This document shows, one piece after another, positions 37,359 through 46,700 of a DNA stretch of 48,474 nucleotides. The notes under the pieces were generated by a model, which saw nothing but the letters and a program-made list of their open reading frames with translations, had not been told where the DNA came from and searched no databases. Position 1 is the stretch's first letter. Every line of letters starts with the position of its first letter. This stretch comes from Vulcanibacillus modesticaldus (GTDB lineage: Bacteria; Bacillota; Bacilli; Tepidibacillales; Tepidibacillaceae), in contig NZ_MIJF01000006.1 in the NCBI RefSeq assembly GCF_001730235.1, positions 1 to 48,474 of the forward strand. Reading direction: 5' to 3'. A program made the position numbers and the translations under genes.

Positions 37359-37470
37359 AGAAACCTCCTGGAGTGTAAAAAAATTGTTATATTAAAAGAT
37401 TAATATCATATCGGTTATTTGTAAAGAATATTTTTACAAATTAATACTTTCAGTTAATTTCTATTATATC

Positions 37471-37800
37471 TCATTTTATTATTTCAACGACTATTTCTCG
37501 ATTAGTTTTTTCTAATTCAATAATAATAAATGGATAAGTAATCATCTGTATGGTGATTGTATCGGGGCTTGGATCAATGTACTTTACCTTAATCAATATC
37601 ATTTCAGCATATTCTTCAAAACCAATTACTTTTAGACCGTATCCTCCGGTTTTTTTTTGACCTCTAGTTATTATTACGTATGTCTTGTCATCAGCATGGA
37701 TAATTTTTTGACTTTCGAAATATTTGTTCTTATCTAGGAAATCCAAAACTTCTTTTGGGGCCTTTGAATAATCGATTACTTTATAATCCAACTTTATCAC
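37471..37800 (-). CDS. PrcB C-terminal-like small protein
   Basis: The 109-residue protein has the core pattern TYVIITRGQKKTGGYGLKVI followed by IKVKYIDPSPDTITIQMITY and a final strand. This matches the PrcB C-terminal domain, best known from the Treponema PrcB protease partner and from many Firmicute lipoproteins. There is no signal peptide here, which differs from secreted members. The start is uncertain: GTG at 37800 or TTG at 37791, with AAAGGG upstream of both. Function is unknown. Confidence 0.7.
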   Translation of the reverse strand: MIKLDYKVIDYSKAPKEVLDFLDKNKYFESQKIIHADDKTYVIITRGQKKTGGYGLKVIGFEEYAEMILIKVKYIDPSPDTITIQMITYPFIIIELEKTNREIVVEIIK

Positions 37801-37876
37801 CCTTTATTTAAATTTTATCTTAAAATATTATATTGATTAGATAGATATCATGACAAAAAATTTAGCATTAAAATTA

Positions 37877-37915
37877 AAAACATTCTTAACCATAGGGCAA
37901 AGAATGTTTTTAATA
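37877..37915. terminator. Terminator downstream of hfq
   Basis: AAAACATTCT and AGAATGTTTT form a 10-bp stem with T/A flanks, between hfq and the PrcB-like gene. Confidence 0.7.
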
Positions 37916-37972
37916 TAAATTATTATGTATTTCAAAGAATTTGCACCTTTTGAGATCGTTTATCTAAAATCT

Positions 37973-38212
37973 TTATTCATTATCCTTGGCATCGGTATTT
38001 AAGTTAATATTTTTAGCTGGTACAAACGTGGAAATTGCATGCTTATATACCATCTGTTGTTTTCCTTCAGATTCAAGGATAACAATATAATTATCAAAAC
38101 CTCTTATTACTCCCCTTAATTGAAAACCATTGGTAAGAAAAATAGTTACAGGAACATTTTCCTTCCTAGCAATATTTAAAAAAGTATCTTGAATATTAAT
38201 AGCCTGTTTCAT
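37973..38212 (-). CDS. hfq: RNA-binding protein Hfq
   Basis: The 79-residue protein has the Sm fold signatures [39 protein letters not shown] and [13 protein letters not shown]. It forms a hexamer that binds A- and U-rich RNA. It follows miaA by about 38 bases, the usual neighbour from Bacillus to Escherichia. Confidence 0.97.
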   Translation of the reverse strand: MKQAINIQDTFLNIARKENVPVTIFLTNGFQLRGVIRGFDNYIVILESEGKQQMVYKHAISTFVPAKNINLNTDAKDNE

Positions 38213-38250
38213 TACGATAACCTCCCATTTTCACCGAAATCCATTATAGT

Positions 38251-39204
38251 TTAATTCTTCATAAATTGAAACTTTCCTGCAATTAATTCATAAATATTAT
38301 GTAAATTTTTTTCTTTAACTTCAGGTTGCTCATCAGTCATATCGAACCAATGAATCTCAGGCATTTGACGAAACCAGCTCAATTGCCTTTTAGCAAACCT
38401 TCGAGTCCCCTGTTTTATAAGGTGAATCGCCTGTTCTAAGGTTATCTCCCCCCTTAAATACTTTATAATTTCTTTATAGCCAATTCCTTGCATAGAATTG
38501 TATCTCTCATCATATCCTAGTTCCAATAATTTTTTTACTTCCTCGATCAACCCTTCTTCGATCATATTATCTACACGACGATTTATTCGGTCGTATAGTT
38601 TAGTGCGATCCATAGTCAAACCGACCATAAGAAGATCATAAGGCGTCTCCAATTTTTGCTCTTCTAGAAGTTGACTGAATGTTTTACCAGTCGCATGATA
38701 GACCTCTAAGGCGCGAATCACCCTTTTTAAATCATTTATATGCAGTTTGCTAGCAGTTTTAGGATCAATTTCAGCTAATTTTTTGTGTAGAACTTCATTT
38801 CCATGAGTTTTTGCAAATTTTATTAATTTTTCACGATATTCTTCGTCCTTATCCGCCGTAGAAAATTGGTATTGATGAGTAACAGATTTAATGTAAAGAC
38901 CAGTTCCTCCTACGATGATAGGTAACTTACCTTTGCTATTTATTTCAGATATTTTTTTCGTAGCTAACTCTTGAAATTCAGCAACTGAGAAATTATGATC
39001 TGGGGAGTAACAATCAATTAAATGATGGGGAACTCCCCTCATCTCCTCTGGTTTGATCTTTGCTGTTCCAATATTTAACCCTTTATAAACCTGCATAGAA
39101 TCCCCAGAAATAATTTCCCCTTTAAACCGAAGAGCAAGATCAATGCTTAGTTCAGTCTTTCCAACCGCTGTAGGGCCTACTATTACTAATAACTTTTCTT
39201 TCAT
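38251..39204 (-). CDS. miaA: tRNA dimethylallyltransferase MiaA
   Basis: The 317-residue enzyme adds a dimethylallyl group to A37 of tRNAs reading UNN codons. It has the P-loop VIVGPTAVGKTELSIDLA, GDSMQVYKGLNIGTAK, PHHLIDCY, GGTGLYIKS, and RFAKRQLSWFR near the end. The start overlaps the stop of the upstream methyltransferase by 4 bases. Together with MiaB in this window it forms the i6A to ms2i6A pathway. Confidence 0.97.
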   Translation of the reverse strand: MKEKLLVIVGPTAVGKTELSIDLALRFKGEIISGDSMQVYKGLNIGTAKIKPEEMRGVPHHLIDCYSPDHNFSVAEFQELATKKISEINSKGKLPIIVGGTGLYIKSVTHQYQFSTADKDEEYREKLIKFAKTHGNEVLHKKLAEIDPKTASKLHINDLKRVIRALEVYHATGKTFSQLLEEQKLETPYDLLMVGLTMDRTKLYDRINRRVDNMIEEGLIEEVKKLLELGYDERYNSMQGIGYKEIIKYLRGEITLEQAIHLIKQGTRRFAKRQLSWFRQMPEIHWFDMTDEQPEVKEKNLHNIYELIAGKFQFMKN

Positions 39205-39995
39205 TCGTCCTCTTCTCCCATTGTTATTACTCCGTATGTTGTTGAGGATGAACGAATAACACGTTCAAATCCTAATCTCTCAAATTCATTACTCTTAATA
39301 TTTTCTTTTAATATGACCTTTTTCTTAGCAACCCTTTTCGCTTCAATAACAGCTTCATAACTAATAGGATCAGGGTTAGCTATTGTTCTTAATGGACTAA
39401 TAGCCGCTGAGCTTTTAATCCCTTTGCGAAACATTGGATCAAAATAAACCACGTCAAAACTATTTTCGGGTAATTTAGATAATACTTCATAATGATTACC
39501 GTTTACAACTTCAATCCTCTTCATTGCATCATTAAGATCTTGATCATCCTTCCATCCTCTATTCAAGCCATCTTTGACAAGAGCAGCTAAAATTGGCTGA
39601 CTTTCTATTCCTACTATTTTCCCTTCCTTACCAACCACATATGATGCCACAAGAGAATCGGAAGCTAGCCCAAGGGTACAATCTAAAAATGTATCGCCAG
39701 GCTTAAGGTTGGAAATTTTAATCATTAAATCATTATCACCTTGTTTAATCCGATTTATACGTAAGACAGCCATACTTGGATGAAAGAAAAAAGGTTGTTT
39801 CAAATCTTTGGAGTATAATTTTGAGTGCTCCTTTTCTACAACGATTATCTCATTAACAGCATATTTTTCCATCAATTGCCCAATTGAAAGTTTTCCCCTT
39901 TTAACGTAGTGAATGCCTAATAGGTTCGAAATATCGTTAACACGTAATAACATTTCTGGATTAGGATTACTTGAAGTTGTAACAATCATTGTCAT
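39201..39995 (-). CDS. Class I SAM-dependent methyltransferase, RsmJ-like
   Basis: The 264-residue protein has a Rossmann SAM site: GDTFLDCTLGLASDSLVASY, IVGIESQP, and the acidic-loop VVYFDPMFRKG. The DPMF motif and the layout resemble the RsmJ/YhiQ group of 16S rRNA methyltransferases. The gene overlaps mutL at its start and miaA at its end, so translation is probably coupled. The RNA target is not established in Firmicutes. Confidence 0.85.
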   Translation of the reverse strand: MTMIVTTSSNPNPEMLLRVNDISNLLGIHYVKRGKLSIGQLMEKYAVNEIIVVEKEHSKLYSKDLKQPFFFHPSMAVLRINRIKQGDNDLMIKISNLKPGDTFLDCTLGLASDSLVASYVVGKEGKIVGIESQPILAALVKDGLNRGWKDDQDLNDAMKRIEVVNGNHYEVLSKLPENSFDVVYFDPMFRKGIKSSAAISPLRTIANPDPISYEAVIEAKRVAKKKVILKENIKSNEFERLGFERVIRSSSTTYGVITMGEEDE

Positions 39996-41797
39996 ATCAC
40001 TCTTTTAAACATTTTTTTTATATCATAATTTGAAAAATGGATGATTATTGGTCTACCATGGGGACAATTAAAAGGATTCACAGTCTGTCGCAGTTGTTCA
40101 AGTAATGTTTCCATTTCCCTCTTGGTTAGAAATTGATTAGCCTTTATTGACGTTTTACAGGAAGTATTAGCAATTAATTCTTTTCTTAATTCTTCTAATA
40201 CCACTTCATCTTTTTGTAAAACCATCTGAATAATTTTTTCAATAAAATCCTTTTCTTGTCCATCAGGTATCCATTTAGGAATAGATCTTATTATCAGTGT
40301 TTGTTGACCAAATAATTCAATCTCAAACCCGCTATCTCTTATTATTTCAATTTTTGAAAGGATTTGTTCAATTTCTGACTTTGAATAATCGATTGTTATT
40401 GGAACTAATAACTCTTGACTAGCAATGATTTCATCATTTAATAATGCCAAATTCTTTTCGTAATAAATCCTTTCATGGGCGGCATGTTGATCTATCAAGT
40501 ATAATCCCTCATCATTTTGAGCAATAATATATGTTCCTTGGAATTGACCAATCGGTTCTAATGGCGGGAACTTAACTTCATGCAAGGATTGATCAAGATT
40601 GTCGTCTATATTATCATTTTGATTTTCTTCACTTTCATTCTTAGACGACAATGTCACTTTATTTTCCTTAACTTTTGGTAATTCTCTTTGAGTGTCATCT
40701 ACCTTATCCTGATAATCGATTGTTAAATCAAAAGCAGATTGAAATGCTTTATGGTATTTAATTTCAGGCTTAGGAACTTTAATCGGTTCAGGGATGAAAG
40801 TATGGCGATTTAATGTCTTATCGATTGCTTGTTCGATAAATTTAATTAACTCAGACTCCTTACTAAATCTAGCTTCAAGTTTGGCAGGATGAACATTTAC
40901 ATCTACCAATGTTGGATCCATACTAAGATGTAATACCGCTATCGGGAAACGGTTAACCATTAATGATGTTTTATATCCCCTAATTAATGCTTGGTTTAAC
41001 AAATAGTTTTTAATATATCTTCCATTTACAAAAATAGTTATATGATTCTTATTAGCCCTTGTTAGTTCTGGTTTGGAAATAAAACCTGAAAGTTTAAAAT
41101 CAAGATTTTCACCTTTTACTTCAATCATCTTTTTGGCAACTGACGTACCATATATCGCTCCTAGAACATGATCTACTTTACCATTGCCAGTTGTTCTTAA
41201 AATTAAACGGCCATTATGAACTAAAGAAATAGCGATATTTGGATAGGCCAAACTCAAACGATTAACGTAATCGATAATATGTCCCAACTCGGTTTGAAGT
41301 GACTTCATATATTTAAGTCTAGCGGGTGTATTATAAAAAACATTCTCTACGATGATCTCCGTTCCTTTTACAAAGGCAATTTCTTTCTTTTCAAACAGTT
41401 TCCCACCTTCCAATTTTACTTCTATTCCTCTTCCATAGTTATTAGCAGAAGTTTTTAGAGTTAAACTAGAAACTGCAGCAATACTTGGTAGAGCCTCACC
41501 TCTAAAACCTAGGGTCTTAATTCTAAATAAGTCTTTACTGTCCTTTAATTTGCTTGTAGCGTGTCTGAAAAAAGCTTTTTCAACATCATCTTCAGCTATT
41601 CCTTCGCCATTGTCTTTAACTTTTATGGAGGTCAAACCTCCTTCCCTAATCTCAATTTCAATCTTAGTACTACCTGCATCAATACTATTTTCCACTAATT
41701 CTTTGACGATTGACGCAGGACGTTCCACTACTTCTCCGGCCGCTATTTGATTTGCAATCTGATCATCAAGGAGATTAATCTTGCCCAAGCCATTCAC
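39992..41797 (-). CDS. mutL: DNA mismatch repair protein MutL
   Basis: The 601-residue protein has GHKL ATPase motifs ELVENSIDAGSTKIEIEI, DNGEGIAEDDVEKAFFRHAT and TLGFRGEALPSIAAVSSL, an acidic linker at about residues 365-405, and a C-terminal endonuclease domain with DQHAAHERIYYEK plus CPHGRPI. This shows a nicking MutL, as in organisms lacking MutH. It overlaps mutS by 4 bases. Confidence 0.97.
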   Translation of the reverse strand: MNGLGKINLLDDQIANQIAAGEVVERPASIVKELVENSIDAGSTKIEIEIREGGLTSIKVKDNGEGIAEDDVEKAFFRHATSKLKDSKDLFRIKTLGFRGEALPSIAAVSSLTLKTSANNYGRGIEVKLEGGKLFEKKEIAFVKGTEIIVENVFYNTPARLKYMKSLQTELGHIIDYVNRLSLAYPNIAISLVHNGRLILRTTGNGKVDHVLGAIYGTSVAKKMIEVKGENLDFKLSGFISKPELTRANKNHITIFVNGRYIKNYLLNQALIRGYKTSLMVNRFPIAVLHLSMDPTLVDVNVHPAKLEARFSKESELIKFIEQAIDKTLNRHTFIPEPIKVPKPEIKYHKAFQSAFDLTIDYQDKVDDTQRELPKVKENKVTLSSKNESEENQNDNIDDNLDQSLHEVKFPPLEPIGQFQGTYIIAQNDEGLYLIDQHAAHERIYYEKNLALLNDEIIASQELLVPITIDYSKSEIEQILSKIEIIRDSGFEIELFGQQTLIIRSIPKWIPDGQEKDFIEKIIQMVLQKDEVVLEELRKELIANTSCKTSIKANQFLTKREMETLLEQLRQTVNPFNCPHGRPIIIHFSNYDIKKMFKRVI

Positions 41798-44442
41798 TTC
41801 CTTAACCGTTTCTGAATATCATATAAGAATTGAAAACCTTCCATAGGTGTTAGATTTAATAAATCTAATGCTTTAATTTCATTAGCAATTTTCTTATATA
41901 GCTTTTCTTCACTATCTTCAAGATTTTGTTTTGTGCTAGAAGAATTGTTAAATAATTCTAATTGAAGATTGCCCTGTGCAATATCATCTGAAAAACCTTG
42001 AACTTTTTTTTGGATATTATCAGTATTATTAATAATATTTTTAGATTCTAGTTCTTTAAGTATTTTTTTTGCACTCTCAACAACCTCATGGGGCATTCCA
42101 GCTAATTCCGCAACGTGGATTCCATAACTTTTATCAGCTTTACCTTCTTTAATTTTATGAAGAAATATCACCTTTCCATCCTTTTCAATCACACTAACAT
42201 GGATGTTCTTCATACGTGGAAAGTCATTGGTTATACTCGTTAACTCATGATAATGGGTAGAAAATAAAGTTTTGGCTTTAACATGATCATGAATATATTG
42301 AATAATTGCCTGTGCTAATGCCATACCATCATAAGTTGAAGTTCCTCTGCCGATTTCATCTAATAGAATTAAACTATTACTTGTTGCTTGAGTTATTGCT
42401 TGTTTGGTCTCAAGCATTTCCACCATAAAGGTACTTTGTCCACTGGTCAGGTCATCACCTGCTCCGATTCTAGTAAAGATGCGATCAGTTATACCAATAT
42501 TGGCCATTTTAGCTGGAACAAAACATCCTATTTGTGCCATAATAACGATTAGAGCAACTTGTCGCATATAAGTACTTTTACCAGCCATATTTGGTCCAGT
42601 AATCAGCAATATTTGGTCATATTCTTGATCCAAAAAGGTATCGTTAGGAATAAAGGGTTGTCCATTTTGAACAGCTTCTATAACCGGATGACGACCTTCT
42701 TCGATTTGAAGCTTTCCTTCTTGATTTATATTTGGCTTTACATAACCATATTTACTACTAATCTTTGCAAAGGATAATAGCACGTCAATCATCGCTAAAT
42801 CATGGGCTAAACTCTGTAAACGTTTATTTTGAGTAGCAATTTTTTCCCTTATGGTAGTAAATATTTTATACTCTAAATCTAGCATTTTTTCTTCTGCTTC
42901 TAAAATGATCGCTTCTTTTGCCTTTAATTCTTCGGTAATATACCTTTCTGAATTTGCCAATGTTTGTTTACGAATATATCTATCACCGGGAACTTGAGAT
43001 AAATTAGATTTTGTAACCTCAATATAATATCCAAAAACTTTATTAAAACCGACTTTTAAAGATTTTATTCCTGTTAATTCCCGTTCTCTGCGCTCTAAAT
43101 TCTGTAACCATTCTTTACCTTCGGTGCTAGCTAAATAATAAGAATCCAATTTTTTATCGTATCCTCGTTTAATGACCCCTCCATCTTTAGAAGATATTGG
43201 AGGATCATCTTGAATAGATTGTTCGATTAACGCAGCAATATCTTGACATAAATCAATCTTACTAACCAATTTTTTGATATAACTAGTTTTACTTTCGTTT
43301 ATTAATTGATAAATGTCTGGCACTCTCTCTAAACTCTTTCGTAAATTATACAAATCCCTTGGTGTAGCATTACCATAGGTGACCTTTGATATTAATCGTT
43401 CAATATCATATATTTGAGATAATTGATCACTAAGATCTGCTGCTAACAAAGAATCATTAAATAGTTCTTCTACAATAGCTAACCTTTCTTCAATCGCATT
43501 TATGGAGAGTAATGGTTTTTCTAGCCATCTTCTAAGTAAGCGACTACCCATAGCCGTTTCTGTTTGGTCTAATAACCATAATAACGAGCCTTTTTTGTTT
43601 TGATCTCTAGATGTTTGAATCAATTCAAGATTTCTCTTTGAAAATTGGTCTAGTGTCATAAATTTTTTAGAATCATATAATTGCAATTGATTAAAATGTT
43701 CCAGTTTTTTCTGTTGTGTCTTATGTAAATAACTAAGTAATTGTCCAGAACTAATCATGAGTACTCTTGAAAGTGATTTTAAGTCTAAATCTGAGAACTG
43801 GTCTTTTATTATTTGATAATAATTTTTTTCAGAATAAAAGGAATCCTCTTCTATAACAGTTACTGTGGTATCAATTTGATTAAATGAAGATTTATAGTTC
43901 TCAAAAGTATTTTTTTCAATTACTAGCTCTGTAGGTTGATACTGATTTAGCTCATTCATTAAATCATCAATTTCCTCAAAGGAATCAGTGGCATAAAATT
44001 CTCCAGTCGTTATATCAGAAACGGACAATCCTATTCTCCCATCAATTTCAATTACCGATCCGATATAGTTATTCCCTTTACTATCGATTACTTTTCCTTC
44101 CATCAATGTTCCAGGAGTGATAACACGAACTACCTCCCGTTTAACTACACCTTTTGCAGCTTTTGGGTCTTCGACTTGTTCACAAATTGCAACCTTATAT
44201 CCTTGATCGATTAATTTAGATATATATGTATCGGCAGAATGGTACGGAATACCACACATTGGAATTCGATCATCGGTTCCACCATCCCTACCTGTAAGAG
44301 TTATCTCTAATATTTTTGATGCTAACTTCGCATCTTCAAAAAACATTTCATAAAAGTCACCTAGTCGAAAAAATAAAAAAGCATCTTGATAGTCTTGTTT
44401 AATGGTTAAATATTGTTGAATCATTGGTGTATATTTAGCCAT
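41794..44442 (-). CDS. mutS: DNA mismatch recognition ATPase MutS
   Basis: The 882-residue protein starts with the MutS mismatch domain (FFRLGDFYEMFFEDA, containing the Phe-x-Glu motif), followed by connector, lever and clamp domains. The ATPase core has GPNMAGKSTYMRQVALIV and LLDEIGRGTSTYDGMALA. GGAGG precedes the ATG. It forms a mutS-mutL-methyltransferase-miaA-hfq unit. Confidence 0.98.
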   Translation of the reverse strand: MAKYTPMIQQYLTIKQDYQDAFLFFRLGDFYEMFFEDAKLASKILEITLTGRDGGTDDRIPMCGIPYHSADTYISKLIDQGYKVAICEQVEDPKAAKGVVKREVVRVITPGTLMEGKVIDSKGNNYIGSVIEIDGRIGLSVSDITTGEFYATDSFEEIDDLMNELNQYQPTELVIEKNTFENYKSSFNQIDTTVTVIEEDSFYSEKNYYQIIKDQFSDLDLKSLSRVLMISSGQLLSYLHKTQQKKLEHFNQLQLYDSKKFMTLDQFSKRNLELIQTSRDQNKKGSLLWLLDQTETAMGSRLLRRWLEKPLLSINAIEERLAIVEELFNDSLLAADLSDQLSQIYDIERLISKVTYGNATPRDLYNLRKSLERVPDIYQLINESKTSYIKKLVSKIDLCQDIAALIEQSIQDDPPISSKDGGVIKRGYDKKLDSYYLASTEGKEWLQNLERRERELTGIKSLKVGFNKVFGYYIEVTKSNLSQVPGDRYIRKQTLANSERYITEELKAKEAIILEAEEKMLDLEYKIFTTIREKIATQNKRLQSLAHDLAMIDVLLSFAKISSKYGYVKPNINQEGKLQIEEGRHPVIEAVQNGQPFIPNDTFLDQEYDQILLITGPNMAGKSTYMRQVALIVIMAQIGCFVPAKMANIGITDRIFTRIGAGDDLTSGQSTFMVEMLETKQAITQATSNSLILLDEIGRGTSTYDGMALAQAIIQYIHDHVKAKTLFSTHYHELTSITNDFPRMKNIHVSVIEKDGKVIFLHKIKEGKADKSYGIHVAELAGMPHEVVESAKKILKELESKNIINNTDNIQKKVQGFSDDIAQGNLQLELFNNSSSTKQNLEDSEEKLYKKIANEIKALDLLNLTPMEGFQFLYDIQKRLRK

Positions 44443-44534
44443 CGTTCATCCTCCACAATACCCAATTAGATTTCATCTTTACATTATAACATATCTAAAT
44501 CTGCAATTTAATGAATCGAATATTGGGAAAATGA

Positions 44535-45881
44535 TTATCGCCCAAAAGGAGGTAACAACCATAGTCGTCTGATATCTTTAGTTTCGTCCCAAGTAAACCC
44601 TTTTTCAATTAGATTTTCTAATGGTATTAAATACTTTTCATACAGTGAAAAATCTTTTAACTGTTTTAGCTCCTGCCATAATTCTTTAACAATAGGTCTT
44701 AAGACTTCTTTGTTTCCTGTATAATAAGCTATCTGGATATTAACATCCTTTAATGGATTCTGATATAAATAGAAATAGTTTTCAGCAATTAATTTAGCTA
44801 ATGCTAATACACCTTTAGTAATAGTAGGTGAAACCAACCAACTAGGTAATGTTCTATACTCAAAGCCATTATGACTTTTTAAACGGTAGTCTCCCAAAAA
44901 TCCATATTTAGGCCTTCGAGCTATCCCATTTTTGTCTTCTAATAATGTTATAGTTAAAGTAAGGTAATTATCCAAAGCCCTAAGTAAAAAGGAATTTAAC
45001 CAAAGATTACTAAAATGAATATGCCCACCCAACGGATATCCCTTAATTGGCATTGCTCCAGCTAACCATTTTAATTCTCGGTTTGATATTTTCTTCGTTC
45101 CAAGTAACATGCTTTTATACAAGTTAATAACTAGTTTCCTAACATCATTTGCGGGAGCAGGCCTTAACTCTGCCAGTGGTAGTTGGGTTCTATCACGATT
45201 AGTCCAAATATAATCACATCCAACCATTCCTCTTTTTGGTAAATAGGTTGAGGCTAAAATCAAATTACCGTTTTTGTCTTGCAAAACGAATTCCGGATCA
45301 GCGCCAAGTACCACATTTTTTTTAAAATTTTGAGATACACGATCCCATTTTGCAATAAAATCTTCTTCAGCTTTTTCTAACAATGCATTGATTTTACTAT
45401 TATGTTTAGGATAAGGATTTACATAAATGACCCATGCTTTAGCTCCGATAGTTACACCTATTTTTACAACTGCGTAATCAAGATTTAGAGCATAAGTGGC
45501 TCTTACTGCTTCTTTTTTAACTCGTCTTTCTTCTCTTTTACTTTGCAGATGACTAACTTCTTTCAAATATCCTTTATTTTTATCTCTTAGTACCGTTGTG
45601 TTAGTCCAGCTTTCTTTATTACTACTTACTAATTTAAAAAATCCTAGAACCCTCTGCTGAAATACCGGTAAATAATAGATCCTTTGAAATTTTATCTTTT
45701 TTACTTGATTAGTGTTTTTTATCAACGGGGTATTAACCCCATGTAAATTAAGAATTCTTAATTGATTAATTAATTCATTCTTATCTGATATTTTCTTTGC
45801 ATTCTTATTTATTACAAAAGGCATATCTATTGGAGAATTAAAATTATTTAATTGATTATCATAGAATCTAGATGTCGTCAT
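44535..45881 (-). CDS. Putative amidoligase (COOH.NH2 ligase family) linked to spore coat genes
   Basis: The 448-residue protein contains the amidoligase-type motifs GADPEFVLQDKNGNL, LPLAELRPAPAND, KGYPLGGHIHFSNLW and SHNGFEYRTLPSWLVSPT, typical of the phiEco32-like COOH.NH2 ligase family related to glutamine synthetase and gamma-glutamyl ligases. The N-terminal ~190 residues show no domain I recognise. The gene sits between cotE and mutS on the same strand. A role in crosslinking or modifying spore or envelope protein is plausible from context but unproven. Confidence 0.85.
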   Translation of the reverse strand: MTTSRFYDNQLNNFNSPIDMPFVINKNAKKISDKNELINQLRILNLHGVNTPLIKNTNQVKKIKFQRIYYLPVFQQRVLGFFKLVSSNKESWTNTTVLRDKNKGYLKEVSHLQSKREERRVKKEAVRATYALNLDYAVVKIGVTIGAKAWVIYVNPYPKHNSKINALLEKAEEDFIAKWDRVSQNFKKNVVLGADPEFVLQDKNGNLILASTYLPKRGMVGCDYIWTNRDRTQLPLAELRPAPANDVRKLVINLYKSMLLGTKKISNRELKWLAGAMPIKGYPLGGHIHFSNLWLNSFLLRALDNYLTLTITLLEDKNGIARRPKYGFLGDYRLKSHNGFEYRTLPSWLVSPTITKGVLALAKLIAENYFYLYQNPLKDVNIQIAYYTGNKEVLRPIVKELWQELKQLKDFSLYEKYLIPLENLIEKGFTWDETKDIRRLWLLPPFGR

Positions 45882-45943
45882 GCAGTTTCCCCCGTTTTTA
45901 TTAGGGATAGCTTCACATTATCATATTCGAAAATACGACATAT

Positions 45944-45984
45944 AGTGAAAAAAGAGAAGGCGTATTCCCTACTCTTTTTTCACT
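45944..45984 (-). terminator. Terminator after cotE
   Basis: AGTGAAAAAAGAG and CTCTTTTTTCACT form a 13-bp stem between cotE and the amidoligase gene; the loop is about 15 bases. The T tail on the minus strand is poor, so termination may be partial. Confidence 0.5.
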
Positions 45985-45989
45985 AATTT

Positions 45990-46562
45990 TTAGTCTAGGT
46001 CATCGATAATAAAAGATGGATCTAAGTCTTCAGAATCATCAGAATCAATATCTGCTTCCTCTAGCAATAGTCCTTTTTCCTCATCATCACAACCATGTGA
46101 ACTAATAACAACACATACCTTGGTTTCTCCGATTACTTCTACTAGAAATTCTTTTTCTACTTCGACAATAACTGAATCACCATTTTCGGAAATTTTAGCA
46201 TCTGTGCAAGTTGGAGCTTCAGTTGCTGTAGCAATTACTTCTAAATTACTTTTTGAACAATTACCATCTAAATAAGATAATGGCACTTGTTCAACATATG
46301 AAATAGTTTCAGTTTCTACGGTTGTTTTCGTATTATTAGCATATGAATACCATATGTTAATATCGTAGGTACCTATTACTTCTATTACATCACCAACTTT
46401 TTCTGCATCAAAAGTATGATTTATTGCCCAGCTTCCTAAAATATTATTTGGTTTATTCGGTAATGATATTGTATGAGTTGCCTTTGAAAACTTCCGTCCC
46501 TTACCACAGACCGCTTTTGTGATAATCTCTCTAGATTGCAGGTCTTTATCTGTATGGAACAT
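45990..46562 (-). CDS. cotE: Outer spore coat morphogenetic protein CotE
   Basis: The 190-residue protein matches CotE: REIITKAVCGKGRKFSKATH, WAINHTFDAEKVGDVIEVIG, YDINIWYSYANNTKTTVETE and VPLSYLDG, ending in a very acidic tail (SDDSEDLDPSFIIDDLD). CotE directs outer-coat assembly in the mother cell. It lies downstream of miaB. In B. subtilis the small regulator ymcA (ricA) separates the two, but it is absent here. Confidence 0.95.
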   Translation of the reverse strand: MFHTDKDLQSREIITKAVCGKGRKFSKATHTISLPNKPNNILGSWAINHTFDAEKVGDVIEVIGTYDINIWYSYANNTKTTVETETISYVEQVPLSYLDGNCSKSNLEVIATATEAPTCTDAKISENGDSVIVEVEKEFLVEVIGETKVCVVISSHGCDDEEKGLLLEEADIDSDDSEDLDPSFIIDDLD

Positions 46563-46621
46563 TTCGTACCCTCCTCATTCGATTCTCAATTAATATTATG
46601 CAAGGCAAATGTCTATGGTGA

Positions 46622-46648
46622 AAAAAAACCTACAGAAATATCTGTAGG
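46622..46648 (-). terminator. Terminator after miaB
   Basis: On the minus strand CCTACAGA-TAT-TTCTGTAGG is followed by TTTTTTTT. Confidence 0.9.
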
Positions 46649-46700
46649 CTATCGACTATTTATATTAAATTCTATGCTAATTATTAAAATAGTGTTACAA

